DNA from: Corynebacterium tuberculostearicum
GTDB taxonomy: Bacteria > Actinomycetota > Actinomycetes > Mycobacteriales > Mycobacteriaceae
NCBI RefSeq assembly: GCF_013408445.1
Contig: NZ_JACBZL010000001.1
Location: forward strand, 1,178,001 to 1,242,000
Reading direction: 5' to 3'
DNA: 64,000 nucleotides
In this document: positions 42,876 through 50,571 of the stretch, one piece after another
Layout of the letters: the number at the start of each line of letters is the position of its first letter
Numbering within the stretch: position 1 is the stretch's first letter
Made by a program: the position numbers and the translations under genes
The notes under the pieces: model-generated
Database searches by the model: none
The model's input: only the letters and a program-made list of their open reading frames with translations
Told to the model about the DNA's origin: nothing

Positions 42876-43457
42876 ATGACCACCCCACGTATCAGCGTTA
42901 TCGTCGGCAGCCTGCGCCGAGAGTCATTTGCACGCAAGATTGCACACGAGGTGCTCACGATGATCCCTGAAGGCTACGAGGCAAACATCGTGGAAATCCG
43001 TGACTTGCCGCTCTATGACTTCGACTACGATGACCCCGCCGTCACGGACAAGCCCACTCCGGCTGAGTACACCACCTTTCGCGAGACCATCAAGAACTCG
43101 AGCGGGATCCTCTTCATTACGCCAGAGAACAACCGCACTATCCCTGCCTGCCTCAAAAACGCAGTGGACATCGGCTCTAAACCCAACTCAGATGTGGCGT
43201 GGAAGAACCTTCCCGCAGGTATCATTAGCCACTCTGTAGGCCGCATGGGCGGCTACAGTTCACAGAAGAACCTTCGCCTCGCTCTGTCCTACTTCGACAT
43301 GCCGCTCCCTGGTCAGCCCGAAGTATTTCTGGGCCAATCCCCCACCCTTTTCGAAGAGTCCGGACATCTCAATCAACGTACCGCAGACTTTGTCAAGGAT
43401 TACGTTATGCGCTTCCTGCAGTTGACCGACGAGGCCTTTAGAGCCAAGAACGGCTAG
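42876..43457 (+). CDS. NADPH-dependent FMN reductase-like protein
   Basis: A 193-residue flavodoxin-like oxidoreductase of the NADPH-dependent FMN reductase family (azoreductase/chromate reductase type). IVGSLRRESFARKIA (residues 9-23) is the phosphate-binding loop and ITPENNRTIPACLKNAVDIG (80-99, in two parts) the flavin-contact motif. The usual TPEYN motif has Asn instead of Tyr. It follows the nrd genes by 39 bases with AAGAAGG, in the same orientation, and is closed by a strong terminator. It could provide reduced flavin for NrdI, which would fit a superoxide-requiring radical activation; this is an inference from position only. Confidence 0.82.
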   Translation: MTTPRISVIVGSLRRESFARKIAHEVLTMIPEGYEANIVEIRDLPLYDFDYDDPAVTDKPTPAEYTTFRETIKNSSGILFITPENNRTIPACLKNAVDIGSKPNSDVAWKNLPAGIISHSVGRMGGYSSQKNLRLALSYFDMPLPGQPEVFLGQSPTLFEESGHLNQRTADFVKDYVMRFLQLTDEAFRAKNG

Positions 43458-43532
43458 CGGTATCCCCAGCCAACACACATCACGCCCTCTTCGAAGTACT
43501 CAAAGACTCCTAGAGGGCGTTCACAATGACAC

Positions 43533-43579
43533 AAACCCCGGATTCAGGCTCATCCTTGAGTTACCTGAATCCGGGGTTT
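43533..43579. terminator. Bidirectional terminator between the nrd cassette and tig
   Basis: AAACCCCGGATTCAGG (43533-43548) and CCTGAATCCGGGGTTT (43564-43579) are exact reverse complements, 16 bp, with A/T ends on both sides. A second, shorter repeat (GCCCTC/GAGGGC) is just upstream near 43484-43518. Confidence 0.9.
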
Positions 43580-43630
43580 CATGCGCGCTCGCCACCACAC
43601 ATGTGGCAGCAGCGCGTTACAAGCGGGAGA

Positions 43631-44989
43631 TTACTTCTCCTCGGAAGCTTCTGCAGCGTCCTCTTCTTCGATTTCACCGAAGTACTGGTCAACGTCTACG
43701 TCGTTGCCCTCTTCATCCTTGACGGTGGTGCGGCAGATAGCGGCAGCCAGTGCCTTGCCACGGCGCACGTCAGAGAAGAGGTTTGCGATCTGGCCGTTGG
43801 ACTGCAGCTGCTGGATGAACTGGTTCGGGTCCATGCCGTAGGACTGAGCGGTGAACAGGATGTGGTCGGTCAGCTCCTGCTGGGAAACTTCCGGCTCTTC
43901 CTTCTCTGCTACAGCGTCAAGGAACAGCTGGGTGCGCACGGACTCTTCTGCCTGCTCGCGAGTCTGCTTATCAAACTCTTCGCGGGAGGTGCCCTGTGCC
44001 TCAAGCAGCTGAGCCAGTGCCTTCTCATCGTGAGCCAGCTGGCCCAAGATCTGGTGCAGCTGGGAGTGTGCCTGCTCGTCCACTACGGACTGCGGCAGCT
44101 CGAATTCAACCTCGGACAGTGCGGACTTCAGAACCTCATCGCGGATCTGTGCAGCCTGCTCAGCCTTCTTGGTCTCCTCCACCTGGGTCTTGGTGGACTC
44201 ACGCAGCTCGTCCATGGTGTCGAACTCAGAAGCCATCTGAGCGAACTCATCGTCCATAGCCGGAAGCTTGCGCTCCTTGGACTGCTGGACGTGGACCTTG
44301 ATGGTGGCCTCTTCGTCCTTGTGCTCGCCGGACTGGATGGTGGAGGTGAACTCGTTATCCTCACCGGTCTTCATGCCGCGCAGGGCGGTGTCCAGACCCT
44401 TGATGAGGTCATCGTCACCGATGCGGTAAGAAAGGCCCTCGGTGGAAGCGTCTTCAATCTTCTCGCCGTCGATCTCAGCGGTGATGTCGATGATGGCGTA
44501 GTCGCCGGTCTTCATCTTGCGCTTGGTGTCCTTGAGCTCACCGAAGCGCTCTGCCAGCTCCTCCAGAGCCTTGTCGACGTCCTCTTCGTCAGCCTTCAGG
44601 GCCGGGACGGTAACGGAGATCTTGGAGAAGTCCGGAATCTCGAACTCAGGGCGGATATCAACCTCGGCGGTGAACTCCACGAAGTCCTTGTCCTCGATCT
44701 TGGAAATGTCAACGTCCGGCTGGCCGATGACCTTCAGATCGTTTTCCTTGACTGCCTGCTCGTAGCGGGAAGGCAGCATGTCGTTGACAACCTGCTCCAG
44801 GATGGGGCCGCGGCCGAAGCGAGCGTCAATAAGCTGGCGCGGTGCCTTGCCCTTACGGAAACCTGGAATAGAAACCTGCTGCGCGATTGCCGCGTAAGCT
44901 TGATCGATTTCCTGGTCCAGCTCCGCAAACGGAACGTTGACGGTGAGCTTAACGCGGGTATCGCTCAGCTTGTCTACGGTGGTCTTCAC
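43631..44989 (-). CDS. tig: Trigger factor, ribosome-bound chaperone
   Basis: A 452-residue peptidyl-prolyl isomerase and chaperone at the ribosome exit tunnel. The ribosome-docking signature GFRKGK is at 43-48, the FKBP-type domain covers about 155-240 and the helical C-terminal domain the rest, with an acidic tail ([14 protein letters not shown]). Normally clpP1 and clpP2 follow directly; here they are separated from tig by the nrd cassette. Confidence 0.96.
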   Translation of the reverse strand: MKTTVDKLSDTRVKLTVNVPFAELDQEIDQAYAAIAQQVSIPGFRKGKAPRQLIDARFGRGPILEQVVNDMLPSRYEQAVKENDLKVIGQPDVDISKIEDKDFVEFTAEVDIRPEFEIPDFSKISVTVPALKADEEDVDKALEELAERFGELKDTKRKMKTGDYAIIDITAEIDGEKIEDASTEGLSYRIGDDDLIKGLDTALRGMKTGEDNEFTSTIQSGEHKDEEATIKVHVQQSKERKLPAMDDEFAQMASEFDTMDELRESTKTQVEETKKAEQAAQIRDEVLKSALSEVEFELPQSVVDEQAHSQLHQILGQLAHDEKALAQLLEAQGTSREEFDKQTREQAEESVRTQLFLDAVAEKEEPEVSQQELTDHILFTAQSYGMDPNQFIQQLQSNGQIANLFSDVRRGKALAAAICRTTVKDEEGNDVDVDQYFGEIEEEDAAEASEEK

Positions 44990-45034
44990 GAGTGAATCTC
45001 CCTGGCTTCATTGTTTTACGTACATAAACTTAAA

Positions 45035-45074
45035 GGGGGTCCGGAAATCCTTATTAGGGCATTTCCAGACCCCC
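45035..45074 (-). terminator. Terminator after tRNA-Pro
   Basis: GGGGGTCCGGAAAT (45035-45048) pairs with ATTTCCAGACCCCC (45061-45074) with one mismatch. On the minus strand TTTAAGTTTATG follows, so it ends the tRNA transcript. Confidence 0.75.
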
Positions 45075-45079
45075 ATACG

Positions 45080-45153
45080 TCGGGGCGACAGGATTTGAAC
45101 CTGCGACCCCCTGCTCCCAAAGCAGGTGCGCTACCAAACTGCGCCACGCCCCG
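45080..45153 (-). tRNA. tRNA-Pro (anticodon TGG)
   Basis: On the minus strand the acceptor arms CGGGGCG and CGCCCCG pair, the D-arm is TGGCGC...GCGC, the anticodon stem CCTGC/GCAGG holds the loop TTTGGGA with anticodon TGG, and the T-arm has GGTTCAAATCC. Length is 74 bases without CCA, which is not encoded. It reads proline codons CCN. Confidence 0.93.
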
Positions 45154-45287
45154 TATGTAGGCCACCAAGTTGCCTTGGCTGCGTTGCATACCTGAGACAG
45201 TGTACCGTGTCCGTTTTAAATCTCCTAAACGGACCCCCACTTAATGGAATCAACGCAGCACAGAGGCCACTTTTGACAGCCTAGCGG

Positions 45288-46112
45288 CTAGAAATCGAAA
45301 TCAAACATTCCGTCAAAGAATCCGCCGCCGTCGCCATCGCCAAGGCCATCAAATAGGCCGCCGCCGTCATCGCCGCCGCCCATGTCTCCGGCGTCACCAG
45401 CATCGCCAGCGTCACCGCCCATTTCGCCGGCATCGCCCATGCCATCACCGCCACCCCAGTCGCCGCTTTCAGCAGCGGCCGCGGAATAACCAATGCCAGA
45501 CATGCCGGAGAACAGGGCATTGAACATCATGGAGTAGCCAACCATCCACACGCCGGTCTGCAATGCATCAGCCCACCACGGACGGGAATACCAACCCGCC
45601 GGAACTGGGCGCCCTGCAACGGTTCCGCCTGGGTAGTAGTTCGGGGTATCCGCGGAGGCATACGGCGAAGCAGTGATCTGCTGGCCATTCGCTTCCACGG
45701 TGCGCTTTTCCGTCACCTTGCCGGCGGCGCGCTGCCCCTCGAGCGGCGGCAGCTCTGGGCCCGGGTTCATGCCCATAATCTCGCGCGCGGCATTCACATA
45801 GTGCATGCCTTCCAAGGCGGACTCACGCGCTAGGTTCGCCTGCTTTGCGGTAGTGGCGCGCGAAATTGCCGAGTTAGCTGCTGTGAAACGCTCGGACGCA
45901 TCGGCCATTGCCTGCTGGGAGGCAGAGTCTGTGCCTGAAATCTGCATTACTTGGCCCCCCAGGCGTTCAATCCACCGGCGAGCATCGGCTTGTGCATCGG
46001 CCAATTGCTGTGCTTCTCGTTCCTCGCGGCGTTTTTGAGAGTTGCGCGAGGACATCAACCACGCGCCTCCGCCCACTGCCAGCACAAGGAGCAAAATTCC
46101 CACTATGATCAT
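45288..46112 (-). CDS. Membrane-anchored protein with Gly/Asp-rich tail, function unknown
   Basis: A 274-residue protein with one N-terminal membrane helix (residues 2-18), a charged helical segment to about residue 120 (SRNSQKRREEREAQQLADAQ), a middle part with aromatic residues, a hydrophobic patch near 185-210, and a long C-terminal tail made of Gly, Asp, Met and Phe (about 215-274). It resembles DUF1542-like or related corynebacterial proteins known only by place. The acidic glycine-rich end may be flexible or metal-binding. It lies between the two tRNA genes. Confidence 0.75.
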   Translation of the reverse strand: MIIVGILLLVLAVGGGAWLMSSRNSQKRREEREAQQLADAQADARRWIERLGGQVMQISGTDSASQQAMADASERFTAANSAISRATTAKQANLARESALEGMHYVNAAREIMGMNPGPELPPLEGQRAAGKVTEKRTVEANGQQITASPYASADTPNYYPGGTVAGRPVPAGWYSRPWWADALQTGVWMVGYSMMFNALFSGMSGIGYSAAAAESGDWGGGDGMGDAGEMGGDAGDAGDAGDMGGGDDGGGLFDGLGDGDGGGFFDGMFDFDF

Positions 46113-46234
46113 CGCTTTCTATAGATAGGGCCGTTCCGCTTATAACAACGACTCAGGCGCCAGCCTAGTTCCCTATTTTCATTTTTGCCCCCACGTGCGC
46201 TAAAGTATGGCGCAGCGTTTCAATAGCGCGCTGT

Positions 46235-46306
46235 GGGAATGTCGTATAGTGGCTAATACCTCAGCCTTCCAAGCTGAAGACGCGGGTTCGATTCCCGTCA
46301 TTCCCT
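46235..46306 (+). tRNA. tRNA-Gly (anticodon TCC)
   Basis: Acceptor GGGAATG pairs with CATTCCC, the D-arm contains TAGTGGCTAATA, the anticodon stem TCAGC/GCTGA holds the loop CTTCCAA (anticodon TCC) and the T-arm is CGGGTTCGATTCCCG. The terminal CCA is encoded at 46307-46309. A hairpin with a T-run follows. Confidence 0.95.
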
Positions 46307-46313
46307 CCACGTT

Positions 46314-46345
46314 TCGCCCATCTTTTAGGTGGGCGATTTTCTGTT
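46314..46345 (+). terminator. Terminator after tRNA-Gly
   Basis: CGCCCA (46315-46320) and TGGGCG (46330-46335) form a short stem followed by ATTTTCTGTTTT. Confidence 0.75.
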
Positions 46346-46414
46346 TTCCATCCATCATCGCTGGCTACTCATGGTAAACGGCGTACGCGTGCAACGAAGT
46401 GTAGGGTGGCGCGC

Positions 46415-47107
46415 ATGACTTCAACCAATAAGTATTCCGAATTTATCCGCAATCGCCACTCTCCCCGCGCATTCCTGCCGGAGCCCATGCCGGTAGAAGA
46501 CATCAAGCAGGTTTTGGAGGACGCTCAATCCGCACCCTCCAATTCCAATACCCAGCCGTGGAACGTGCACGTAGTGGGCGGAGAAAAGCTCAAGGAGCTC
46601 AGCGCCGCGCTTATTAAGGAATTCGACACCAATGGGCTCAGCCCAGACTTCACCACCGATTATGGTGAGGGGATCCATCCCAAGCGTTCCCAAGAGCTGG
46701 CCGCCAAGATGTACGGTCTACTGGGCATTGAGCGCGAGGACAAGGCAGGCCGCGTGGAATTCGTCCGCGAAAACCTGCGGTTCTTCGGCGCGCCTCATGC
46801 AGTCCTTCTCTTTATCCCGCCGATGGGCGACCGCATCCGTGCCGCCTTTGACCAGGGAACCTACGCCGAAAACTTCCTGCTTTCCTTGGAAGCACACGGC
46901 TATCACGGCATCCCACAGGGCATGATTTCCTTGATTGCGCCAACCGCACGCGAGTTCCTAGGCGTGGACGAGGAGTACAAGCTGGTCACCGCCATCACCT
47001 TTGGTACGGCCGATGAATCTAGCCCAGTCTTTAATACGGCTCCGGGTCGCGCACCACTGTCAGAGACCGTGACCGTGCACGGCATTGAGGACCTGGAGCT
47101 CGATTAG
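46415..47107 (+). CDS. Nitroreductase-family oxidoreductase
   Basis: A 230-residue FMN-dependent nitroreductase of the NfsB type. NRHSPRAFLPEP (about residues 11-22) and DAQSAPSNSNTQPWN (36-50) are the FMN-binding family motifs, and GTYAENFLLSLEAHGYHG is the second half signature. It reduces nitro compounds or quinones with NAD(P)H; the physiological substrate is unknown. I chose ATG 46415, with GTAGGGTGG upstream, over a GTG three codons earlier. Confidence 0.88.
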   Translation: MTSTNKYSEFIRNRHSPRAFLPEPMPVEDIKQVLEDAQSAPSNSNTQPWNVHVVGGEKLKELSAALIKEFDTNGLSPDFTTDYGEGIHPKRSQELAAKMYGLLGIEREDKAGRVEFVRENLRFFGAPHAVLLFIPPMGDRIRAAFDQGTYAENFLLSLEAHGYHGIPQGMISLIAPTAREFLGVDEEYKLVTAITFGTADESSPVFNTAPGRAPLSETVTVHGIEDLELD

Positions 47108-47133
47108 AGCCAGCTCCCCATCAGCAAGCTACT

Positions 47134-47207
47134 TTCAACGATTTCGTCCATCTAAACCACCGCGACCGTCGACGAAAAAGGCGTTTTATAGGGACAAAAT
47201 CGTTGAA
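47134..47207. repeat. 74-bp element with 16-bp terminal inverted repeats
   Basis: TTCAACGATTTCGTCC (47134-47149) and GGACAAAATCGTTGAA (47192-47207) match as reverse complements in 15 of 16 places. The interior has no coding content. It may be a REP-like or MITE-like palindrome or a transcript 3'-end stem. No second copy was seen in this window. Confidence 0.5.
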
Positions 47208-47258
47208 TCGCCGCGGTGAGCGTCCGCTCACCAATATCACTAGGCAAAGTTGGCCGAA

Positions 47259-47274
47259 GGGGGCGTCGGCAAGC
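47259..47274 (+). repeat. Exact intergenic copy of the recurrent 16-mer GGGGGCGTCGGCAAGC
   Basis: All 16 bases match. It lies 14 bases before the start of the sulfatase-like gene, in a place with no other function seen. See the finding on this motif for all copies. Confidence 0.6.
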
Positions 47275-47288
47275 CTAGAATTGAGCCC

Positions 47289-47921
47289 ATGGATATCACT
47301 CTTGCGACCTTTGACCATGCGCCGGAGACCGCACTGCGCGGCGTTCGTTTTAAAAACACGTGGGTGCCTTCGGAAACCTATGCGGACTCCCGCCGCGGTA
47401 CCCTGACCGGGCAGTACCCGCAGCGACAGGCCACCACGCGCATCAACGAGGTTTTTGCTGGGGTGGGCTATGAGGTCCGCGAAGACACGCACCCTGCCGG
47501 TGAAGACGTCTTTCGCCTGCTAGAACAGCCCAGGCTGGAGGAACTCGACCAGGTTGAAGGCGTCATTGCCGTCTGCTCCCTGCTGGGTGGAAATGCCCCC
47601 ATGTCGGTGCTATGGCCGGGTGTGGCAGAAAACGGGGAGAATAACGAGCTAGTCTCCCCTATTGACTTGGCTCCCACCCTCGCCGCCATTGCCGGGCTGG
47701 ATGTGCGGCCCAATGCGCGCCTGTCCTTCGATGGGTTGAACTTGGTTCCGGTACTGCGCCATGGTGCCTCGGGGCACGCCGCGTTGTTCTTTGACAATGG
47801 CGTGCGCATGATTGACGCCGCGCTTATCGACGGCACCGCTACCCCACCCCACGAGCGCGCCCGCCTGCAAGATGAGTGGGAGACGTGGAATAAATTCATC
47901 ACGCTCGGCCCGCTGCAGTAG
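47289..47921 (+). CDS. Degenerate sulfatase-like protein
   Basis: A 210-residue protein with the fold pattern of sulfatases (alkaline phosphatase superfamily), but much shorter than the usual 450-550 residues. The stretch from residue 18 (RGVRFKNTWVPSETYADSR) aligns with the sulfatase segment where the C-x-P-S-R site lies; here the catalytic Cys is Tyr31, followed by Ala-Asp-Ser-Arg. The N-terminal metal-binding Asp pair is gone, while the C-terminal SPIDLAPTLAAIAGLD and DGLNLVPVL are kept. A sulfatase or phosphatase reaction is therefore unlikely; it may be a vestigial or structural protein. The start ATG 47289 has only a weak ribosome-binding site. Confidence 0.65.
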   Translation: MDITLATFDHAPETALRGVRFKNTWVPSETYADSRRGTLTGQYPQRQATTRINEVFAGVGYEVREDTHPAGEDVFRLLEQPRLEELDQVEGVIAVCSLLGGNAPMSVLWPGVAENGENNELVSPIDLAPTLAAIAGLDVRPNARLSFDGLNLVPVLRHGASGHAALFFDNGVRMIDAALIDGTATPPHERARLQDEWETWNKFITLGPLQ

Positions 47922-47939
47922 ATAGGTAGTCTGGGGCGC

Positions 47940-48773
47940 ATGAGCGTACCTAACATCACCCTTAACGATGGCAATACCATCCCGCAGCTGGGCTTTGGCG
48001 TATTCCAGATGGATCCGGATAAGACCGAAGAGCTGGTAGCCGAGGCCCTGCGCGTGGGCTATCGCCATATCGATACCGCCGCTATCTATGGCAACGAGGA
48101 AGGCGTGGGCCGGGCAATTGCCAAGTCCGGCATCCCGCGCGAGGAACTTTTTGTCACCACCAAGCTGTGGAATGACCGCCAGACCGATGCCGCCGCAGCA
48201 CTTGATGAATCTTTGGACAAGCTCGGCCTAGAGTATGTGGATCTCTACCTCATCCATTGGCCGACCCCGGCGAAGGGGACCTACGTCGTAGCCTGGCAGC
48301 AGCTCATCGAGCTGCAGAAGCAGGGCAAGGCCAAGTCCATCGGCGTCTCCAACTTCGAACTCGAGCACCTAGACCAGCTGGAGCTCAAGACCGACGTCAA
48401 GCCGGCGGTCAATCAGGTCGAGCTTCACCCTTACCTGCAGCGCTGGCGCGAGCTGGATGCCTTCCGCGCCCACACCGTAGCTATTGAGGCATGGGGGCCT
48501 TTGGGGCAGGGTAAGAGCGATATTTTGGATGCTCCCGAGGTCACCGACGCCGCTGCGGCGCACGATGTCAGCCCAGCGCAGGTCGTCATCCGTTGGCACC
48601 TGCAAAATGGCGTCATCCTCTTCCCTAAGTCCGCCACGCCATCGCGCATCGCGGAGAATTTCGACGTCTTTGGCTTTGAGCTCACCGAGGACGAAATGGC
48701 TGCCATCACCGCCCTGGATGAGGGCGAAGAGGGACGAGGCGGTCCGCACCCGAATGACATGAATGACGCCTAA
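47940..48773 (+). CDS. Aldo/keto reductase
   Basis: A 277-residue NADPH-dependent reductase with the family TIM-barrel pattern. GYRHIDTAAIYGNEEGVG (38-55) includes the catalytic Asp and Tyr, TTKLW the lysine and LIHWP the histidine. FPKSATPSRIAENFDVF near 230 binds the phosphate of NADPH. It resembles 2,5-diketo-D-gluconate reductase-type proteins. It starts 18 bases after the sulfatase-like gene ends and may be co-transcribed. A strong terminator follows. Confidence 0.9.
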   Translation: MSVPNITLNDGNTIPQLGFGVFQMDPDKTEELVAEALRVGYRHIDTAAIYGNEEGVGRAIAKSGIPREELFVTTKLWNDRQTDAAAALDESLDKLGLEYVDLYLIHWPTPAKGTYVVAWQQLIELQKQGKAKSIGVSNFELEHLDQLELKTDVKPAVNQVELHPYLQRWRELDAFRAHTVAIEAWGPLGQGKSDILDAPEVTDAAAAHDVSPAQVVIRWHLQNGVILFPKSATPSRIAENFDVFGFELTEDEMAAITALDEGEEGRGGPHPNDMNDA

Positions 48774-48812
48774 ACCTTAGCGCCTCGGCCGAACCGGCCG
48801 AACCACACGAAG

Positions 48813-48847
48813 AAACGCCGCGGAACCAGCTTTGGTCCGCGGCGTTT
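48813..48847. terminator. Bidirectional terminator between the aldo/keto reductase and rpiB
   Basis: AAACGCCGCGGA (48813-48824) and TCCGCGGCGTTT (48836-48847) are exact reverse complements, A-rich on one side and T-rich on the other. It stands where the two genes converge. Confidence 0.85.
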
Positions 48848-48859
48848 ATTCTGCGTGGC

Positions 48860-49333
48860 TTAGGCCTCCGGCAGCTCCGGGGCAATGCCGGTGCGCTCGT
48901 ATTCCGCCAAGATGTCGATGCGGCGCTGGTGGCGCTCCGCGCGGGACCATTCTTGGTCCAGGAAGGCGTCGACGATTTCCAGTGCTTGCTCCTCGGTGTG
49001 CATGCGGCCACCGATGCCGATGAGCTGGGCATTGTTGTGCTCGCGGGCAAGGCGGGCGGTCTCTGCGGACCACGCCAGTGCGCAGCGAGCACCCTTGACC
49101 TTATTGGCGGCAATCTGCTCGCCGTTGCCGGAGCCGCCAAGCACGATGCCCAGGGAACCTGGGTCATTGACGGTGCGTTGTGCCGCTTCGATGCAAAAGG
49201 CCGGGTAGTCATCCTCGGCATCGTAGGTATGGGCGCCGCAGTCAATGACTTCGTGGCCCTGCTTGGTGAGGTGTTCAGCAATCAGGTTCTTGGTTTCGAA
49301 ACCTGCGTGGTCTGCTCCTAGATAAACGCGCAT
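48860..49333 (-). CDS. rpiB: Ribose-5-phosphate isomerase B
   Basis: A 157-residue enzyme interconverting ribose-5-phosphate and ribulose-5-phosphate. MRVYLGADHAGFETKN at the start, VIDCGAHTYDAEDDYP (with the catalytic region) and GSGNGEQIAANKVKGARCAL are diagnostic. I chose the ATG at 49333 (third codon inside the longer frame). Actinobacteria use RpiB and often lack RpiA. The order rpiB, DsbA-like, pepN is as in M. tuberculosis Rv2465c-Rv2467, except that a small membrane protein gene lies between. Confidence 0.95.
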   Translation of the reverse strand: MRVYLGADHAGFETKNLIAEHLTKQGHEVIDCGAHTYDAEDDYPAFCIEAAQRTVNDPGSLGIVLGGSGNGEQIAANKVKGARCALAWSAETARLAREHNNAQLIGIGGRMHTEEQALEIVDAFLDQEWSRAERHQRRIDILAEYERTGIAPELPEA

Positions 49334-49449
49334 GGCCCACATCCTACCGGCCCGGCGCGCCTTGAGGAGGCTTAGCGCTCACCCTATTTCGCATTACATA
49401 TTCCTGATAGGCTCGCGGACAAGCACTATCGCGATAAGAAAGGAAAGCA

Positions 49450-49854
49450 ATGCCTATCAACACACGGATCCTCGCGCTATACGGCGGGACCCTTCTCGTC
49501 TACCTCATCATGCTAGGCATTATGGTAGCTGGCGGCGGCGGCTTCCTCCTCCCGCTTATCGCCAGCATCCTTGCGACATTGGCCCACGTAGGTTTGGGCA
49601 TCTGGTGGATTGCGCAGAAGGTGCGAGGGAATCCGCGGGCCAATGGGGGCGCAGTTGCGGCCGGCATTATCGCGCTTCTCGCTGGGGCCTCGTGGGCTTC
49701 CTGGGTACTTGTCGCGTGGGAGGAGTTTCAGGCCGGCATGGAGCTTCCCGTTATCAATATCGCGGGTCTGCCGGCACTTATTTTGACCCCACTGACCATC
49801 GCACTGTGCGTCGGCGCCGCGATTCAGCTGCGCCGACGTGAGAAAAACGCTTAG
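49450..49854 (+). CDS. Small four-helix membrane protein, function unknown
   Basis: A 134-residue protein with four hydrophobic segments (about residues 9-29, 33-55, 68-90 and 105-125) and short polar ends (KVRGNPRANGG, RRREKNA). A ribosome-binding site AAGAAAGGAAA precedes the ATG. Its stop overlaps the stop of the convergent DsbA-like gene by 4 bases. No family is recognised. Confidence 0.7.
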   Translation: MPINTRILALYGGTLLVYLIMLGIMVAGGGGFLLPLIASILATLAHVGLGIWWIAQKVRGNPRANGGAVAAGIIALLAGASWASWVLVAWEEFQAGMELPVINIAGLPALILTPLTIALCVGAAIQLRRREKNA

Positions 49855-50474
49855 TTTTCCTCCACCTGCGGCATCTCGGTGCGGGAGCGCTTGAGCTCGA
49901 AGAAGTAGGGGTACTGGGCAAGGCGCAGGGAGGCGTCGAAAAGCTCGCCTGCTTCTTCCCCGGTAGGGATGCGGGTAATAACTGGGCCAAAGAAGGCGGT
50001 CTCGCCCAGCTTGATAACCGGGGTGCCTACCTCATCGCCCACAGCGGAAATGCCGTTGTGGTGGTACTCGCGCAGCTTCTCGTCATAGTCCTCGGTATTG
50101 GCTACCTCGGCGAACTCTGCTGGGAGGTCCACCTCCGCTAGGGCTTGGGCGATGATGTCATCATAGGCGCCAAAGCCGGTGCGCATACCGTTGCCCTTGG
50201 CGTGAATCAGGGTGCCCATTGCGGTGTAGAGCTCGTCTACCTTCTCAGGGCGCTCGGCCTTGACCTTGGCAAAAACGCGGGCTGGGCCCCAGTTAGCCTT
50301 CATCATGTCCATGTAGTTGGAGTCCAGATCGCGGCCGTCATTGAGCACGGACAGGGACATCGGCTCGAACTCGACCTCGATGTCGCGCACCTTTTCTACT
50401 TCCTTAATCCAGCGCGAGGTGGCCCACGCGAAGGGGCAGGATACGTCGAACCAGAACTTTACTGCGTCAGCCAT
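49851..50474 (-). CDS. DsbA-family thiol oxidoreductase (Rv2466c-like)
   Basis: A 207-residue thioredoxin-fold protein with a helical insertion, related by place and sequence to M. tuberculosis Rv2466c, a mycothiol-dependent reductase. The active-site motif is C13-P-F-A16, with a single cysteine instead of CxxC, so it should work by a one-cysteine, mycothiol-linked mechanism. GTPVIKLGETAFFGPV near residue 160 holds the cis-proline loop. I chose ATG 50474 (MADAVKFW); the longer frame adds an unlikely tail. Exact substrate unknown. Confidence 0.85.
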   Translation of the reverse strand: MADAVKFWFDVSCPFAWATSRWIKEVEKVRDIEVEFEPMSLSVLNDGRDLDSNYMDMMKANWGPARVFAKVKAERPEKVDELYTAMGTLIHAKGNGMRTGFGAYDDIIAQALAEVDLPAEFAEVANTEDYDEKLREYHHNGISAVGDEVGTPVIKLGETAFFGPVITRIPTGEEAGELFDASLRLAQYPYFFELKRSRTEMPQVEEN

Positions 50475-50571
50475 GAATACTCCTTTGATTGAAAAAGTTT
50501 GCCCCACCAGCCTAGGTGCACGACTACTGTGGATGCAGAACTATTTTCGGCTTAGAAGGAGAATATAGGCC

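Noticed and set aside
45240..45480. Repeat-rich Gly/Asp tail as a tandem DNA repeat or CRISPR
   Set aside because: The repeats are simple codon repeats (Gly, Asp, Met) inside the reading frame of the membrane protein.
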